From positions 50,989,080 to 51,053,079 of the forward strand of contig NC_074715.1 in NCBI RefSeq assembly GCF_947242115.1: a stretch of DNA of 64,000 bases, in the 5' to 3' direction. This DNA is from Biomphalaria glabrata (taxonomy: Eukaryota > Mollusca > Gastropoda > Planorbidae). Shown here piece after piece: positions 1 through 11,441 of the stretch. The notes beneath the pieces were generated by a model. That model saw nothing but the letters and a program-made list of their open reading frames with translations, had not been told where the DNA came from and did no database searches. The translations under genes and the position numbers were made by a program. Numbering within the stretch: position 1 is the stretch's first letter; the number at the start of each line of letters is the position of its first letter.

Positions 1-198
1 GCCCTAACCAGGAACCTCCAAGGAAAGATGAAGAGGGGTCGGCCCAGGAATACATGGGGCCGCGATCTGGAAGCAGATGCCAAACAGAAGGACAAGACGT
101 GGGGACAGTTGGAGAGACTCGCCCAGAACCAAGATGCCTGGAGGAAGCTAGTTGTTGGCCTATGCCCCAGAAGAGACCACAGAGAGAGAGGGAATTAA
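1..198 (+). pseudogene. LINE reverse transcriptase, C-terminal tail
   Basis: Frame 1 is open from the window edge for 65 codons and ends at TAA (196-198). It reads KRGRPRNTW at codons 11-19, followed by a W-rich tail (KTWGQLERLAQ, DAWRKLV, GLCPRR). This basic GRP(R)xTW motif with trailing tryptophans is the usual C-terminus of RTE/CR1-like LINE polymerases. Only the 3' end is present; the remainder lies off the window or was never inserted (5' truncation). Confidence 0.75.
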
Positions 199-1532
199 TC
201 AATAGAAACAAATGTTCTTCTTCAAAAATGTACAGAGTATTAGATTTTTTGTATTATTGTAGAAAGTAGAGTGTGATGAAACAGAAACAAACCACTAATG
301 ATATGTTAACAACAAAAAATTTATTTCAAAAGATAAAAACATTTTTGTTATGTTTTGCTATTTTTTTCTTCATAATTGTTATAAAGAATCGAGTCTAAGA
401 CTCTCATAACTCTATGCCTGTTAGAAAAAAAACTCTTGTCTAGGCAAGAGCAGATATAGATTCTAAATATTTACAATTCTATAACTGACGGCTCTTATCC
501 GAAGATGCTCAGTATAAAAATAAAAATCAACCCAAAAACTGTAAAATTGAAATAAAACAAAAGATTGAAAATAACCCCATTATGAACACTTTCAATTGGT
601 GAAATTGAGATTTAATTTTCTATATCATACTTTTCCCTACCATTGGTGGATGCAAAGCAGTTTTATCCATGCATTAAAACAAAAAATAACATCAAGATTC
701 ACAAATAAAGTTTACATTGTCAGAAAATGATTAAGTATATCAGCTCCTTAGCTATTGAACTATTTTATCATTCTTACGTTGTAAAATAAAATTGTTTCTA
801 TTCAGTGCACTTATTTTTGACATTGTTTTAATAAACAGACACTCAAATTCTATTTTTGCAAGTCTGAAGGGGATGGGAAGATCAACATAGAAAAATAATG
901 ATGAGATTTTGTTTCAAAGTTATTGCCTTTTCTTTTCCCCCCAAAACACAATAATTTTTAGTAGTTCAAAGTCTACTGACCTAAGAGTTTTAGCAAACAG
1001 TTTTTTTAATTATATGTTTTATGTGTTATTTTGAAGTAATTTATTTAAGGTTTCAAAATAATTTTAATCAAGTGAGGGAAAATAAGTAAATTATATATAA
1101 TTTTTATAACTGAATCTGGTTATAAATTAATTTAAAAAAAAAATGCTTTATAAACTATATAGCAAAAAATTATGGTCATTGATTAAACTGAAAGTAAAAT
1201 ACATTATCAATTTATAAAAAGCTACAAAAACTGTCAAAAAGCTTTTTCAATTTCAATTTTCAATCAACTTCGCATAATTCTATTATAAAATGTATATTTA
1301 TTATTTACAAAATAATAGAAAGTAATCAAATTTTAATCAAAGAAAATGTAGTGAAATTTTTTGTTGCTACATAAAAACTATGTAGAGGTATTTATTGATG
1401 TATATAACAATAAAGATGTTAATATTTAAAATGATAAAAGACTTTGTGTCTTAGTTTTAATTATGACTATATAATATCCCTGAATAGGTGCATAACCAAA
1501 GTGAGTATTGTGCATCATAACAAGCCAAAGAC
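199..1532. other. AT-rich non-coding; includes OSER1 3' UTR
   Basis: No supportable coding sequence. A minus-strand AATAAA at 1396-1391 lies about 137 nt beyond the OSER1 stop and is a reasonable polyadenylation signal. Around 365-415 there is a short match to a segment near 12,722-12,775 (CTTCATAATTGT followed by CTAAGACTCT), which suggests a dispersed repeat end. Confidence 0.5.
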
Positions 1533-3257
1533 TTATGTATACATCATTTCCGCCATGATAGACATTTTACGAGGGATGTGTAGCAGGTCTTCGAAATAGC
1601 TGGCAAGCTCATTCACGTTGGTTTCCTCCATTCTCATTTCCTGAGAGCAAGACCTATTGATGCTGACTTCATTTGGAGGGCTATGAACTGATGCAGATGT
1701 AGATGAAGCTGATTGGGATGCTTCAGACACTAGCAATGACGAACTTGGCTGGCTTGGTGAGCTGTTAGCAGCCTCTGCACGTAGAGATGTGATACAAGCG
1801 AGTGGCAAAAGATGTTCTGACTCTTCACATACAAGACTTCTATATTCACCGTAAGCAGAAAACAAAGGAAGATTGTCACCAGTGGTGTTTATTTTGGGGA
1901 TTTTAGAAGGAGGTAGCGACCCTGAGCTATGGCGTTTTGACGTTGATACACCTTCATTACTTATACTAGATGAACAAACATTTCCAGACTTGTTCTTAAA
2001 AATGTCAGACTCCTGGCCAGATGGTAACTGCTCTGATAAGCTATTAAATGAAAATTTGGAGTAATCCAAAGAGGCAATACTGCCAAATATTGTTGCATTA
2101 ATTGGATTTTTCTCCCCTGCAGTTGCATCACATTTAGGATTGCTCCCCTTGTTTAGATAATCCTGAGGAATCTCAAGTCTCGGAGGATTAAGCAAATGAG
2201 AGTTTTCTTTCTTACAATGGCTACTCAGCTTTGCTGGCCAAACTATAGGCTTCTGATAGTGACTGGCTGCTACTGCTAGATTTAAATTGTTCTGCAGATT
2301 TTTTCGTTTTAAAGTTATTTTTTTCCGCTCTTTAGCTAAAAATGGTCTGCGGAGATGCAAGCACTTTAGTGAAGAAACAACAGCTTCATATTTAGTCTCC
2401 TGGTTAGGGTTAGTGGCATCCCCTTTTGGAGTATTGTCTGGTGTCTGAGACAAGAGTTCAGCACTAAAAAAAAATAAAAAAATATATATAAATATACAAA
2501 ATTTTTTAAACATTTAATTGTCTCAATGTTTGTTTTTTTTAAGTAGTGTTATCTCTCAAATTACACAACATATATATAATATGCAAGTTTGGAGGTGTCT
2601 AAAAACACTGGAGAAACAATGTAGAAAATGTATTTATTGAGTTAAACATCTTCAAACTTAATTTAATGAAACATAAATCCAGCAATGAACAAATTCATAT
2701 GAAACAAAAATCACTTTTACAAATAGTATGATAACTTGACTGACAAATAATATTATTGTAAAATCTAACAATCAATAACTACTCATCATTTAATAATGAC
2801 CAATGAAAATGACCCTGATAGCTTTGCTTTTATAATTTTCTAAAAAGATTTTTCAGGATTGTTACATTATTCTTAACCTGTTTTCAACTATTATTGTTTT
2901 TTGTCCTCGCCTTAATGTGTACCAAAACATCTCTTCAAGGTCATCTGGAAGAATCTGATCATCTTTGCATGATCTATTGACCTGGTCATTCTACTTTGAG
3001 CTCACTTGACTAACCTACTAGTGGGTGAAACATGATGGGTGTGCGAATATATACCGGTATATATATATATTTTTTTCAAATCATGTACCGCTTTTAACCA
3101 GATAAATTTGAAATACCAGTACCTGTTGAAATCTTTTAAAAGTCTTGAAATGGCAATATCAGAAACATCCTTTCCTTCGCCAGGTTTTAGTACAGGCTCA
3201 GAGCTGGTCTCATCTCCATATTCACCACACATTTTCAGGGAGTCACATTCATCTTCA
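1533..3257 (-). CDS. OSER1: Oxidative stress-responsive serine-rich protein 1 homologue (partial model)
   Basis: Two exons are visible on the minus strand: 3257-3123 and the terminal exon 2463-1533. The intron is GT-AG (donor at 3122-3121, acceptor at 2465-2464) in phase 2 and keeps the frame open. The diagnostic feature is the C-terminus, an acidic stretch leading to IPRKMS and ending MAEMMYT, which matches the invariant end of vertebrate OSER1 (C20orf111). The middle is Ser-rich and poorly conserved, as in the family, with a basic cluster (KERKKITLKRK) near the start of the last exon. The 3257 acceptor (CAG) implies at least one earlier exon with the start codon, which I could not find; an internal Met in MCGEYGD is an alternative start. 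OSER1 is a small, presumably nuclear FOXO-linked stress-response protein of unknown biochemical activity. Identity is firm from the tail; the N-terminus is unsure. Confidence 0.8.
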
Positions 3258-3540
3258 CTGAAAACATTTACACTAAAAATAATTCTATGCAAATATGTGC
3301 AACTTTTCAATTACCCAAAGGTTTCTAGTGCAAAAAAAAAGCTTGAGAAACCCTGCACTAAAAAAAAATGTATAAAATTGTGAAAAAAAAAACAACAACA
3401 AATTTATTAAAATCTAATCAGTTATAATTTAATTAAATCTTGAAGTAAACCCACTAGCTCCTAAATTGGTAGAATTCAGTAACGAGAGCTAATTTAAAGC
3501 CCTATTTCATTATGTTTTGTTTTACTATTTGTAAATTATG

Positions 3541-3579
3541 GTTTAGAGGGCAGCATTACAAACATTTTGGGAAAGGGGG

Positions 3580-3660
<81 letters not shown>

Positions 3661-4973
3661 GTGCACTTTCAACTTAGAAAAAAATACGCTAGCTAATTGG
3701 AATTACAAGACTCAGCAATTTCTGAAACTAATTTTACGAATATTTTTTTATATTTTCTTATCGACTGCTTACATCACAACCTATCACCACAAAAGTAAAG
3801 TTGGAACTTAATTTGAAATGTTTAACTGTTTACACTCCTGTATAATGTTGTTGTACTGTGGAACTAGCTTACTAGTTGATATCCTCGTGACTGCTTTCAA
3901 GTTACAGTCTGTCAGCATCGACCTGTTCTTACACTTGTTTATTTTCATACAGAAAAGTACAGATGAATGTGGTTCCAAATAAAGTGAAAGTTTAGCAGCA
4001 AAGTTTTTAAAGGGTGGAAATACAGCTTCTGGCACCCATAAAACTCCAGTGGAAGAACTGACTGGAACTTCTTTTCTTCATTATTTGCCTTGAGGTATGT
4101 CCTCTATAGCTGAATACGCTTACACTAAATGGTGAGCTGTTGGTATTGAAAACTAATGCCAAGTTCTTGACGTCTTAAAATTTGTTTTCAAATTCCACAA
4201 TCAAAGAATTTAAATAAGTCAACCATTTCACTAGAACTAGTTTCACCTTTTAGCAAAGGAAAATGGCTAAACCTATTTTCAGTTGCTTGCCTGGAGAAAT
4301 GGGAAAGCTTTGTTTGAAAATATTTAACAAGCACATTTTATGTGCAGTATTTGCAATGAAAAACATGAAGTCTGTCTTTCACTCTTTCTTAGAAATATTA
4401 GTAACAAAGTCACGATCAATGTGATTCAAGGAACATAACAATTTCTTTCTTGAGATGCCATATTCTTCTCAATATCTTGCCCCTGCTAAGCCAGCGAACA
4501 CTACTGTGGTACCAAACATCGGAATATTTTGTTTCCAAATCTTCAAGTACTACTCGGAACTGCATGCGGTTAAAGACCCTCAACTCTGATAAGTTTGATC
4601 ACTGTGATGTGAGTGGTGATAGTATGAATGATATTGAATGCAGCTTTGTGCAAACTTTCTCGTTTAGAGTTTATGGTTGAGATATTGTTCTTTAATTTAT
4701 TAAAAAGCCTGTTTTTTTTTTCTCAGTGAAAACATGGGTTCCATCAGTTTATTTACCCTTGCCATTTGTTACAAGCTAACCTAAGACTTTAAACACACTT
4801 CTTCAAAGCATTGAATAATAGTGGCCAGAATTTATATTATATTCAACTGCCAATCTCAGAATACTGCAAATAAGTATAATCTTAGATTACTTGAAGTTGT
4901 TTAGAATGACATGTAGAGACAATGTTTCTTTCGCCTCTTCATCGTAAGTGATTTGCCCACCCCTGGTTTAGAG
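3541..4973 (-). mobile_element. hAT transposon relic (GTF2IRD2-like transposase)
   Basis: 8-bp direct repeats GTTTAGAG flank the element (3541-3548 and 4966-4973), the target-site length of hAT. The right end, read on the minus strand, is CAGGGGTGGGCAAATC; the left end is diverged (CAGCATTACAAAC then AAAGGGGGCCGCA). Minus-strand translation gives YHSSVRWLSRGK (about 4480-4520), the usual hAT block before the RNase H-like core, and a 75-aa C-terminal piece (4035-3808) with INKCKNRSMLTD, the hAT dimerisation region. The rest is broken by stops and shifts. A (TA)n tract (about 3583-3658) has expanded just inside the left end. Confidence 0.8.
3583..3658. repeat. (TA)n microsatellite
   Basis: Uninterrupted TA dinucleotides inside the left end of the hAT relic. 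The apparent YIYIYI reading frames here are artefacts. Confidence 0.95.
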
Positions 4974-5380
4974 TTTTATTAAATGTATTATATATAGATC
5001 TAATTACTATATTTTATTCTGTCCTGAACTGTCTCTAAGTTTAGTGACTCTGCCAAAGGTGTTACTCTAATCAAATTTGAATATTCATTTGTTTAATTTT
5101 TTTCACCCCCTACAGATCTAGAAGGTATTAGAGTAACATCTAGATCTGGAATATATTTATTTGTTCTTCTAATAAAAATCTAATTCTATATTAGATAGAT
5201 CATGTCTATCTCTCTCTATAATTCTTTATTATTAAATTAATAATTAATTTAGATTTTAGATTTAGATCTAGTGACAGTCTAGATCTAGAATTAGAATAGT
5301 CTAGACTAGACTCTGACTAGTTGAGTCTAGAACTACATTTAGATTTTAAAAAATCTTGAGTAAAAAGTTCTGAATAAAAG
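4974..5380. other. Non-coding: LINE scrap and TAGATCT-rich tract
   Basis: 5017-5090 on the minus strand matches the 3' coding part of the LINE family ending in ATAAGAT repeats (reads TRVTPLAESLN-like). 5130-5340 is dense in overlapping AGATCT/CTAGA words. Nothing else is recognisable. Confidence 0.55.
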
Positions 5381-5895
5381 CATGAAAACAGGGGCAGACT
5401 GGCTATATGGGCATTTGGGCAAATGCCCGGTGGGCCGGTAGGGCCACCGAAATGGCCTGATCGAAGTCACTATGGCACATATCAAGTTGTTTAAAGTTTT
5501 ATAATATTCTTATTATGTTATTATTATTATTTTAATAAAAGGCCCTCTGAGCGTCGTGTTTAAAAAAAAATCTTTCACAGACATTGCAGTGTAATACTAT
5601 TTAATCTAACACATTTTCCAAAAATAAAATGTAGAATGTAGACAGTGCTACTAGTGGGCTTCATCTTTTTAGGGCCTACATAATTGCTGATTAAAAAAAG
5701 ACGCTTCTATATTGCTTATTAAGATATAGAGTTCACTGTATGCATGCATATCGATACATTATCAAATTTAACAATGATTTTTAAGGACCGATACACCTAG
5801 AAATGGATGCCCATCACATGATTGAGAATTAGTGGGCCAAATTTTATAGAAATGCCAGGGCCGATTTGGACACCCAGTCCGCCCCTGCATGAAAA
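5381..5895. mobile_element. Non-autonomous hAT element (MITE), 499 bp
   Basis: Exact 8-bp target duplication CATGAAAA at 5381-5388 and 5888-5895 encloses 5389-5887. The ends are inverted repeats: CAGGGGCAGACTGG at the left and, on the minus strand, CAGGGGCGGACTGG at the right. No coding capacity. A second, half-length copy of the same family starts at 13,032. Confidence 0.9.
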
Positions 5896-6180
5896 CAATT
5901 ACATTAAAACCCATCCTTTGGAAGCATGATTTTTTTTCGTAAGTATGTGTATGCATGTAGTCTTTACAGGTTTTTTTTCATACTGATGTTTGTTGGTGAG
6001 GAAAATGTCTAAAAATTGATTATTGAACATAGGACATAGGCATGAACTTCAATGTTTTCTTAATGATAGATTGAGAAATTGTTTGCATGACTAGAAATCA
6101 ATTTGTTAACTAGCATATTTAGCAGATATATTTTCTAATTTAAACTGCCTCACCTTCATTGTTATAGTTATACGGACAAG

Positions 6181-6454
6181 ATTAAGGGAAATATTTTTTT
6201 AAGTAAGTTCAAGCTAAATTGCGAACTATCAGACTCCAATAATAAACTGAATGCTGCCATTGTAAAACTAAAATTATGGCAAAAGAAAGTTGGAAATGGA
6301 GAAGTAGTAAAAGTAGACTCGTTTCCCTCTCTTCATGAGTTTATAAAAAAAATTGGCTACTAAATTGATGCTAATAATACGCATAACACAGAATTTGGAG
6401 TCTGACAGTTCGCAATTTAGCTTGAATTTACTTGAAAAACTATTTCCCTAATTT
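6181..6454. mobile_element. Short element with about 57-bp terminal inverted repeats
   Basis: 6181-6239 and the reverse complement of 6395-6454 match over nearly all positions (only a few differences), sharing GCTAAATTGCGAACT and CAGACTCCAA. The roughly 155-bp centre has a plus-strand frame reading LKLWQKKVGNGEVVKV and FPSLHEFIKKIGY before a stop, which looks protein-like and may be a captured transposase or gene fragment. Target duplication is not clear (TA or TTAA-like edges). Confidence 0.75.
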
Positions 6455-7130
6455 AAACTTTAAACAGATAATATTGAATCATTATCATTATGATTATCAT
6501 TCATTATGATTAACACATCATTGAACATCCATGCCAGAAAGTCTTAGTAAAAGACTAAAACTTCACTGTCACTTAAACTAGATCTAACTTAATCTAAGTT
6601 ATTTAAACTTAACTTTTTTAAGACTTAATTTTTTAAAGTCTTTCTTAACTTTCTAATAATTATTTATTTAGACTAGATAGTCTATATAAAATATTATAAA
6701 ATTTATATTAAAGTCAAAGTAGATCTATTTAAACTAAAGTCTAAAGTCAAAAGTAAAGTTTAATAAATTAATTAAAATAAAAATCATAAAATTCTACCTT
6801 TTAATTTTGTCTACTAAATCTTTCGAACAGAAACTCATTGATTGTAAACAAATCCTTAAATTTAGAATAGATGGTTAAGACTACGTAATTTGATCAAACT
6901 AGAATCTAGATCTAGACCTTGAATGAGTCTTGAATGTTAGCTTGGGCCTGTGTCATGAATCAGCTAATTGCATGTTTTTGTTTTTGTTAAGTTAATTTTT
7001 ATCTATTACTAGCCAGTATAAAAATAACGCATACGCGTCAGATTTTTATACAATTGTAGCCAAAAATAAATAAATAACCTCTAAGAAAGATATATATATA
7101 TACATATAGAATAGAGAAGACTTAATCATA
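6455..7130. other. Non-coding AT-rich tract
   Basis: AT-rich and low complexity with many short AAGTCTAAAGT-like words; no open frame or repeat family recognised. Confidence 0.5.
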
Positions 7131-7133
7131 ACA

Positions 7134-7135
<2 letters not shown>

Positions 7136-7190
<55 letters not shown>
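7136..7190. repeat. (TA)n microsatellite
   Basis: About 27 uninterrupted TA units directly 5' of a LINE 3' end. Confidence 0.9.
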
Positions 7191-7191
<1 letters not shown>

Positions 7192-7215
7192 ATATAGGCC
7201 TATATTTCTTATATT

Positions 7216-7285
7216 TCTTGCATGACGCGTAGGACGTAATCATCTTCTTTTTTAAAGTAACCTGTATAATTATAATATAAGGCTT
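7216..7285 (+). repeat. LINE 3' terminus (ATAAGAT family)
   Basis: GCATGACGCGTAGGACGTAA then TCATCTTCTTTTTT and a degraded ATAAG tail. The same 3' end appears at 44,403-44,475 (minus), 46,600-46,680, 47,540-47,570, 48,338-48,445, 50,080-50,150, 53,262-53,335 and 57,060-57,300. Confidence 0.75.
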
Positions 7286-7670
7286 TAAAGGCAAGATAAA
7301 TTACAAGCGATCCTTCAAAAGAGAAGATACAGTCACGTCTTTTGTATCTATCTATCTATATCTATATATATATATATGCTACTATGCTAATCTAGTCGTA
7401 GATGGTAATGGAGCTGGAGATAAAGCCTAATATATATTTTATGGAAAAAAAGTTGTTGTTTTTGTCAACAGATTCTATAGATTTTTTTAATGGCATTAAT
7501 TTTAGCTTCGAAACTATAATTTATAATGTAGGTCTATAGATCTAATGTGAGCAGCGAATATATGGGACTTACCTTGTTTTAACCTTATAGCGTAGTTACA
7601 TGCCCTGATTGCATTAATTAGCATAACTTCATACAGTATGATATACAGACGTTACATTTGTGAGTAATAG

Positions 7671-7773
<103 letters not shown>

Positions 7774-7899
7774 TAAATATACGCATATATATAGCTTATC
7801 ATCCGTGCATCCATATGTTGTCAATCTAGTTATAATAATATGCATGATAATCAGTGACTTAACTTTTAATTAAACTGTGCTAGTTTATGTCTTTGTTTT

Positions 7900-8100
7900 T
7901 CATGAATAATTCAGGCAAACCATATGGCCTAATATTCCATGACACCTGCGATGCCGCTGAGTTCAAACTGTATCGGTAACTACATCAGCTGCGTGGAGAG
8001 GATGGAATGGATGAGGAGTGGGCGACATAGTTCCGACCACGGCTAATGCCCAGGCATTCATCTCATTTCCATGATCCTTATCGCGAATGAAGGAGCAGGA
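7900..8100. other. Unassigned moderately GC-rich segment
   Basis: Less AT-rich than its surroundings and directly upstream of a SINE copy. It looks like another dispersed repeat, but I recognise no second copy in the window. Confidence 0.3.
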
Positions 8101-8108
8101 CATATAAG

Positions 8109-8305
8109 ATGGCTGAGGGGTAAGGGCGCCCCTGAGTCCACCCAGCTCTGATGGGTAGGCCTACCTGAAATTAGTTGGGAAAAGTAAAGACGGTTGGTCG
8201 TAGTGCTGGCCGTATGACACCTCGTTAACCGAGAGTAACAGAAATAGAAAACAAAAAAATTACATCATCCCCCAAATAGATAGTTCTGAAAAGGGGAAAC
8301 TTTAT
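8109..8305 (+). repeat. tRNA-derived SINE, family 1 (internally deleted copy)
   Basis: Begins with tRNA-like GGCTGAGGGGTAAG, then jumps to the family body (GAGTCCACCCAGCTC, TTAGTTGGGAAAAGTAAA, CGGTTGGTCG, GCTGGCC) and ends near AAAAGGGGAAACTTT. Other copies: 19,308; 29,095; 34,452; 48,818. Confidence 0.8.
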
Positions 8306-8346
8306 AGCATAACACTTGAAAAAACAAAAAGTAGTAGACCTACTAC

Positions 8347-8550
8347 GTCTAAACCAATGTTTCCCAAAATGTGTTCCGCCGAATCCCAGTGAATATTATA
8401 TAGGTGTTCCACGAACTACTGGAATAATTAACTAGTTGGTCACCACGTGAATTAATCTCTCTAAAAAAAATAATCAAAGTGTTCCGCTAAATACTCAGAA
8501 TGTGCAAAATGTTCCGTTAAGAAAAAAGTTTGGGAAACACTGGTCTAAAC
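8347..8550. mobile_element. Non-autonomous hAT element (MITE), 188 bp
   Basis: 8-bp target duplication GTCTAAAC at 8347-8354 and 8543-8550. The ends of 8355-8542 are inverted repeats: CAATGTTTCCCAAA at the left and CAGTGTTTCCCAAACTTTTT on the minus strand at the right. No coding capacity. Confidence 0.9.
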
Positions 8551-8869
8551 GTTAAAGGTTTTATATAATCTGATATTCACATTCAAGGCACAAAAAGATT
8601 CACCATAACTATAACTGGCTACAGGCTTAGCCAATCGACATAACGTTTATGATTGTGCTCAAAATGTTTTGTTGTTGACGCTAACACTAGACGCTGTATA
8701 CATCAGACTTTAATAACACACTCTCATATAACACATTACTATGCGCGCAGCCGGGGGGGGGGGGGTGTCCAAGAATGTAGGCAAGAGAGGTTACACATTT
8801 CTACCAGTGGCTGGGCTCCATTAATAAAGTGCAGTGAATAGCCATCTGCCGAAATTGAAAAACACTAAA

Positions 8870-8985
8870 TGTGGCTCAACAAAGATGGCTAAGACGGATT
8901 TTAGGAGTCAGTTATAGAGCTCGGGTCTCAATAAAAGAAATCCTATCCTTTGTAAGGTTGTGACAGGGCGTCGCATGAAGTTCGC
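8870..8985 (+). pseudogene. LINE fragment, copy of the 15.53-15.67 kb RT tail
   Basis: About 115 bp match the C-terminal region of the reverse transcriptase ORF at 14,285-15,898 (CTCAACAAAGATGGCT, CGGATTTTAGGAGTCAGTTA, GTTGTGAC, CGTCGCATGA). Short internal deletion relative to the long copy. Confidence 0.8.
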
Positions 8986-9600
8986 TCCGGCTTCTGCCGA
9001 ATATTCTGCATTTTTTCACTATTCGGCGATATTCGGCTCCAGTCGAATATCACTGCCGAATAGTAAACCGGATAGTAAAAACTACACATATATTTCTATT
9101 AATATTGTTAGGCACCTACAGATACGCCAAACGGAGGTAACACTTAAATATCGAAACAACACAGGCGAAAGGCAAACAATATATAGAGGTAGTCGACGCT
9201 GATAAATGATGTCGAACAAGAAGTTTAATATTCAATGAAGGAAATCGTGGAATGTCGTCAAACTAAATCTCCACGTCAATAAAAGATGTACAAATATTCA
9301 TAAAGTGGACATGAATCAGTAATGTCAGTTCTGAAATACATTAATGTTTTTGTTTCAAATAAATGAATTTGCTTTTAAAACTATGACTATGCACCAAATA
9401 TCTTTTAGTACAAAGACAAGGCGTGTTAATCTAAATAGAAATACAAATTTACACTGTATATTCGCATTACATATGTAACAGCGAAGTCTGGCACATTTTA
9501 AAAGCTTGTCTTGACCATTGAGTGGTCTAGTAAACATGGAACATTCCTTAACTACGTCACGCTGATAATCTGTTTAGATGTGTGGTTATATCTCCAGAGG
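8986..9600. other. Non-coding; TATTCGGC-rich repeat end then unassigned sequence
   Basis: 8986-9072 contains repeated (C)CGAATAT/TATTCGGC words like those at 12,288-12,380, the 3' end of the BED-type hAT relic, so this may be a second terminus of that family. 9073-9600 shows no feature I can support. Confidence 0.4.
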
Positions 9601-10010
9601 TAGAGATGAGCAACCCCCACCTCCTTTTGTTTGTTTAGTCCATAACATTCAGTTCACAGATAGACAGCTGACCACATTAAGCCAGATGCCAACATGTTGA
9701 CACTGTCTAGAGGTCACATCTTTTGAGGGAACTGAGTTTGGTTACTTGGAGAAGAATTTGTATTAGGGAGCTGGACTACAAGCCAAACCTCTACAAGGTT
9801 ATTATATAACTTGGTATGTGTTTGTTTATTTGGAGATATGTTGTCAATCAAGGTTCAGCACCACAAGCCATACCTTTTACACTGTTGACCGGGTAATACT
9901 TTGAGTTAAGTCTCAATTAGGGGGCTGGACTACAAGCCAAACCTCTACACTGTTACCAAGATTGCTAACTCGGAGATAAATGTCAATTAGGAGGTTGGTC
10001 ATAAAACATA
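9600..10010. repeat. Diverged repeat with internal units
   Basis: 9615-9800 is about 70% similar by eye to 11,160-11,385 (shared CACCTCC, TTGACACTGTCTA, AGGTCAC, TTACTTGGAGA). Within it, units of the type GGGCTGGACTACAAGCCAAA then CCTCTACA recur near 9770, 9850 and 9920. The family is unknown; the two copies flank the LINE debris at 10.1-11.1 kb. Confidence 0.55.
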
Positions 10011-10109
10011 CATACAAGAGTGATTTTTTGCAATCCTAAAACCAAAAGTATATTATTAATAATTATTATATTTAAAAGCTTAGTAAGCTAGGAACTAATT
10101 TTAATGTAG

Positions 10110-10670
10110 ATACTTCTTCTTCTTCTTCATCGTTCTCATTGTTATGTTGGAGTGTTCATATGACTAGACCAATACATGAGATGAACTGCGCAGTGGTTTC
10201 CAAATCAGGGAGCTCTCCATATAGTTTTCTTTCTATTGGGGTGATTTGGGGCCAATATCTTATACGGGCCTCTTGGTAAAGAGAGCAGTTTTGGAGGACG
10301 TGGTCGGCATTTTCTGGTGATACTCCACATGGGCAGATTTCACTGGTTCCAATTTTGAGCTTCCGGAACATGTGTTGTCGCATTCTGTTGTGTCCGGTCC
10401 TGAGTCGAAAGATTAGACGTTGGTCTTGTCGGGATAGCTTATATTAAGCGTCATCTTTCTTGTGATTTGGATGGGAGCTCGTCCATTTCTCATTTATTTT
10501 ATCTACAATTAATTTCTTCATTTCTCCTGGATAGAGTGCAGAGTTTACTTGTGAGTTTGTTCTCCCACTTTTGGCGAGTGTGTCAGCCTTCTCATTTCCT
10601 GCTAGTTGTATGTGAGCTGGTATCCATTGAGGTGTATGGAACAATGGAGGAGTATTACATGAAGCCACAG
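10110..10670 (-). pseudogene. LINE with RNase H, C-terminal fragment (GAA-tailed)
   Basis: Minus-strand translation gives WIPAHIQLAGNEKADTLAKSG, the last block of an RNase H domain with its catalytic Asp, then a stop, RLIFRLRTGHNRM, and a zinc-knuckle-like CPCGVSPENADHVLQNC. This arrangement (RT, RNase H, Cys/His tail) is that of I-like non-LTR elements. The 3' end is GATGAAGAAGAAGAAG (10,110-10,135 read minus). Shorter 3' pieces of the same family: 33,300-33,420, 35,290-35,395 and 56,110-56,215. Confidence 0.8.
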
Positions 10671-10847
10671 AAAAGCTATTTAATAGATGTGTTTAACATT
10701 CACTTAATCTATGTGATCAACATTCTTTTTCAGAAAATGCTTCTTACCTAAATTTTTTTTGTATAATGGAAATCATATTTTTTCGTTCTAAAGTTATAGC
10801 ATCTGGATGTGCAGCGTAAGAACTATTTCCAGATGTATTTTATTTGT

Positions 10848-11086
10848 GTTGTCGCATTCTGTTGTGTCCGGTCCTGAGTCGAAAGATTAGACATTGGTCT
10901 TGTCGGGATAGCTTATAGTAAGCGTCATCTATTTTGTGATTTGGATGGGAGCTCGTCCATTTCTCATTTATTTTATCTACAATTAATTTCTTCTGGATAG
11001 AGTGCAGAGTTTACTTGTGAGTTTGTTCTCCCACTCTTGGTGAGTGTGTCAGCCTTCTCATTTCCTGCTAGTTGTATATGAGAATG
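10848..11086 (-). pseudogene. Second copy of the RNase H LINE segment
   Basis: Nearly identical to 10,369-10,618 (a few substitutions and one 7-bp deletion) in the same orientation. It covers the end of the RNase H domain (QLAGNEKADTLTKSGRT) through RLRTGHNRM. It is either a local duplication or a second insertion. Confidence 0.8.
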
Positions 11087-11159
11087 TAGATACAAATAGA
11101 AAGGATCTGTGTATATTAGCATAGAAGACATTGACCGGGGTATATTTAAAGGGAGGGCA

Positions 11160-11385
11160 AACATGCTCCACACCTCCAACTTCTTATTGGTTTAATCCAT
11201 GACACTTAATGTATTGATAGACAATGACCATTCTTAGGCCAGAATGGATTAATGCAAATTGTTAAGACATATTGACACTGTCTATAGGTCACTAGATGAT
11301 GACAGTAAGTTTGTTTACTTGGAGAGAAATGTCAAGTAGGGCGCTAAACTACAGGACGCACCTTTACAAGTATTTTGTTACACAA
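11160..11385. repeat. Diverged partner of the 9.6 kb repeat
   Basis: See 9600-10,010. Shares CACCTCCAACTT-type start, TTGACACTGTCTATAGGTCA and TTTACTTGGAGAGAAATGTC; no coding potential. Confidence 0.5.
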
Positions 11386-11441
11386 GCCACGGGTATTAAA
11401 GTGGCTTGTAAGGGCCTTTAGTAAATTGGACAACAATAATA

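Noticed and set aside
3312-3360. Small inverted-looking pair GGTTTCTAGTGC / GCTTGAGAAACC resembling a hAT MITE
   Set aside because: Too short, ends not symmetrical, no 8-bp target repeat.
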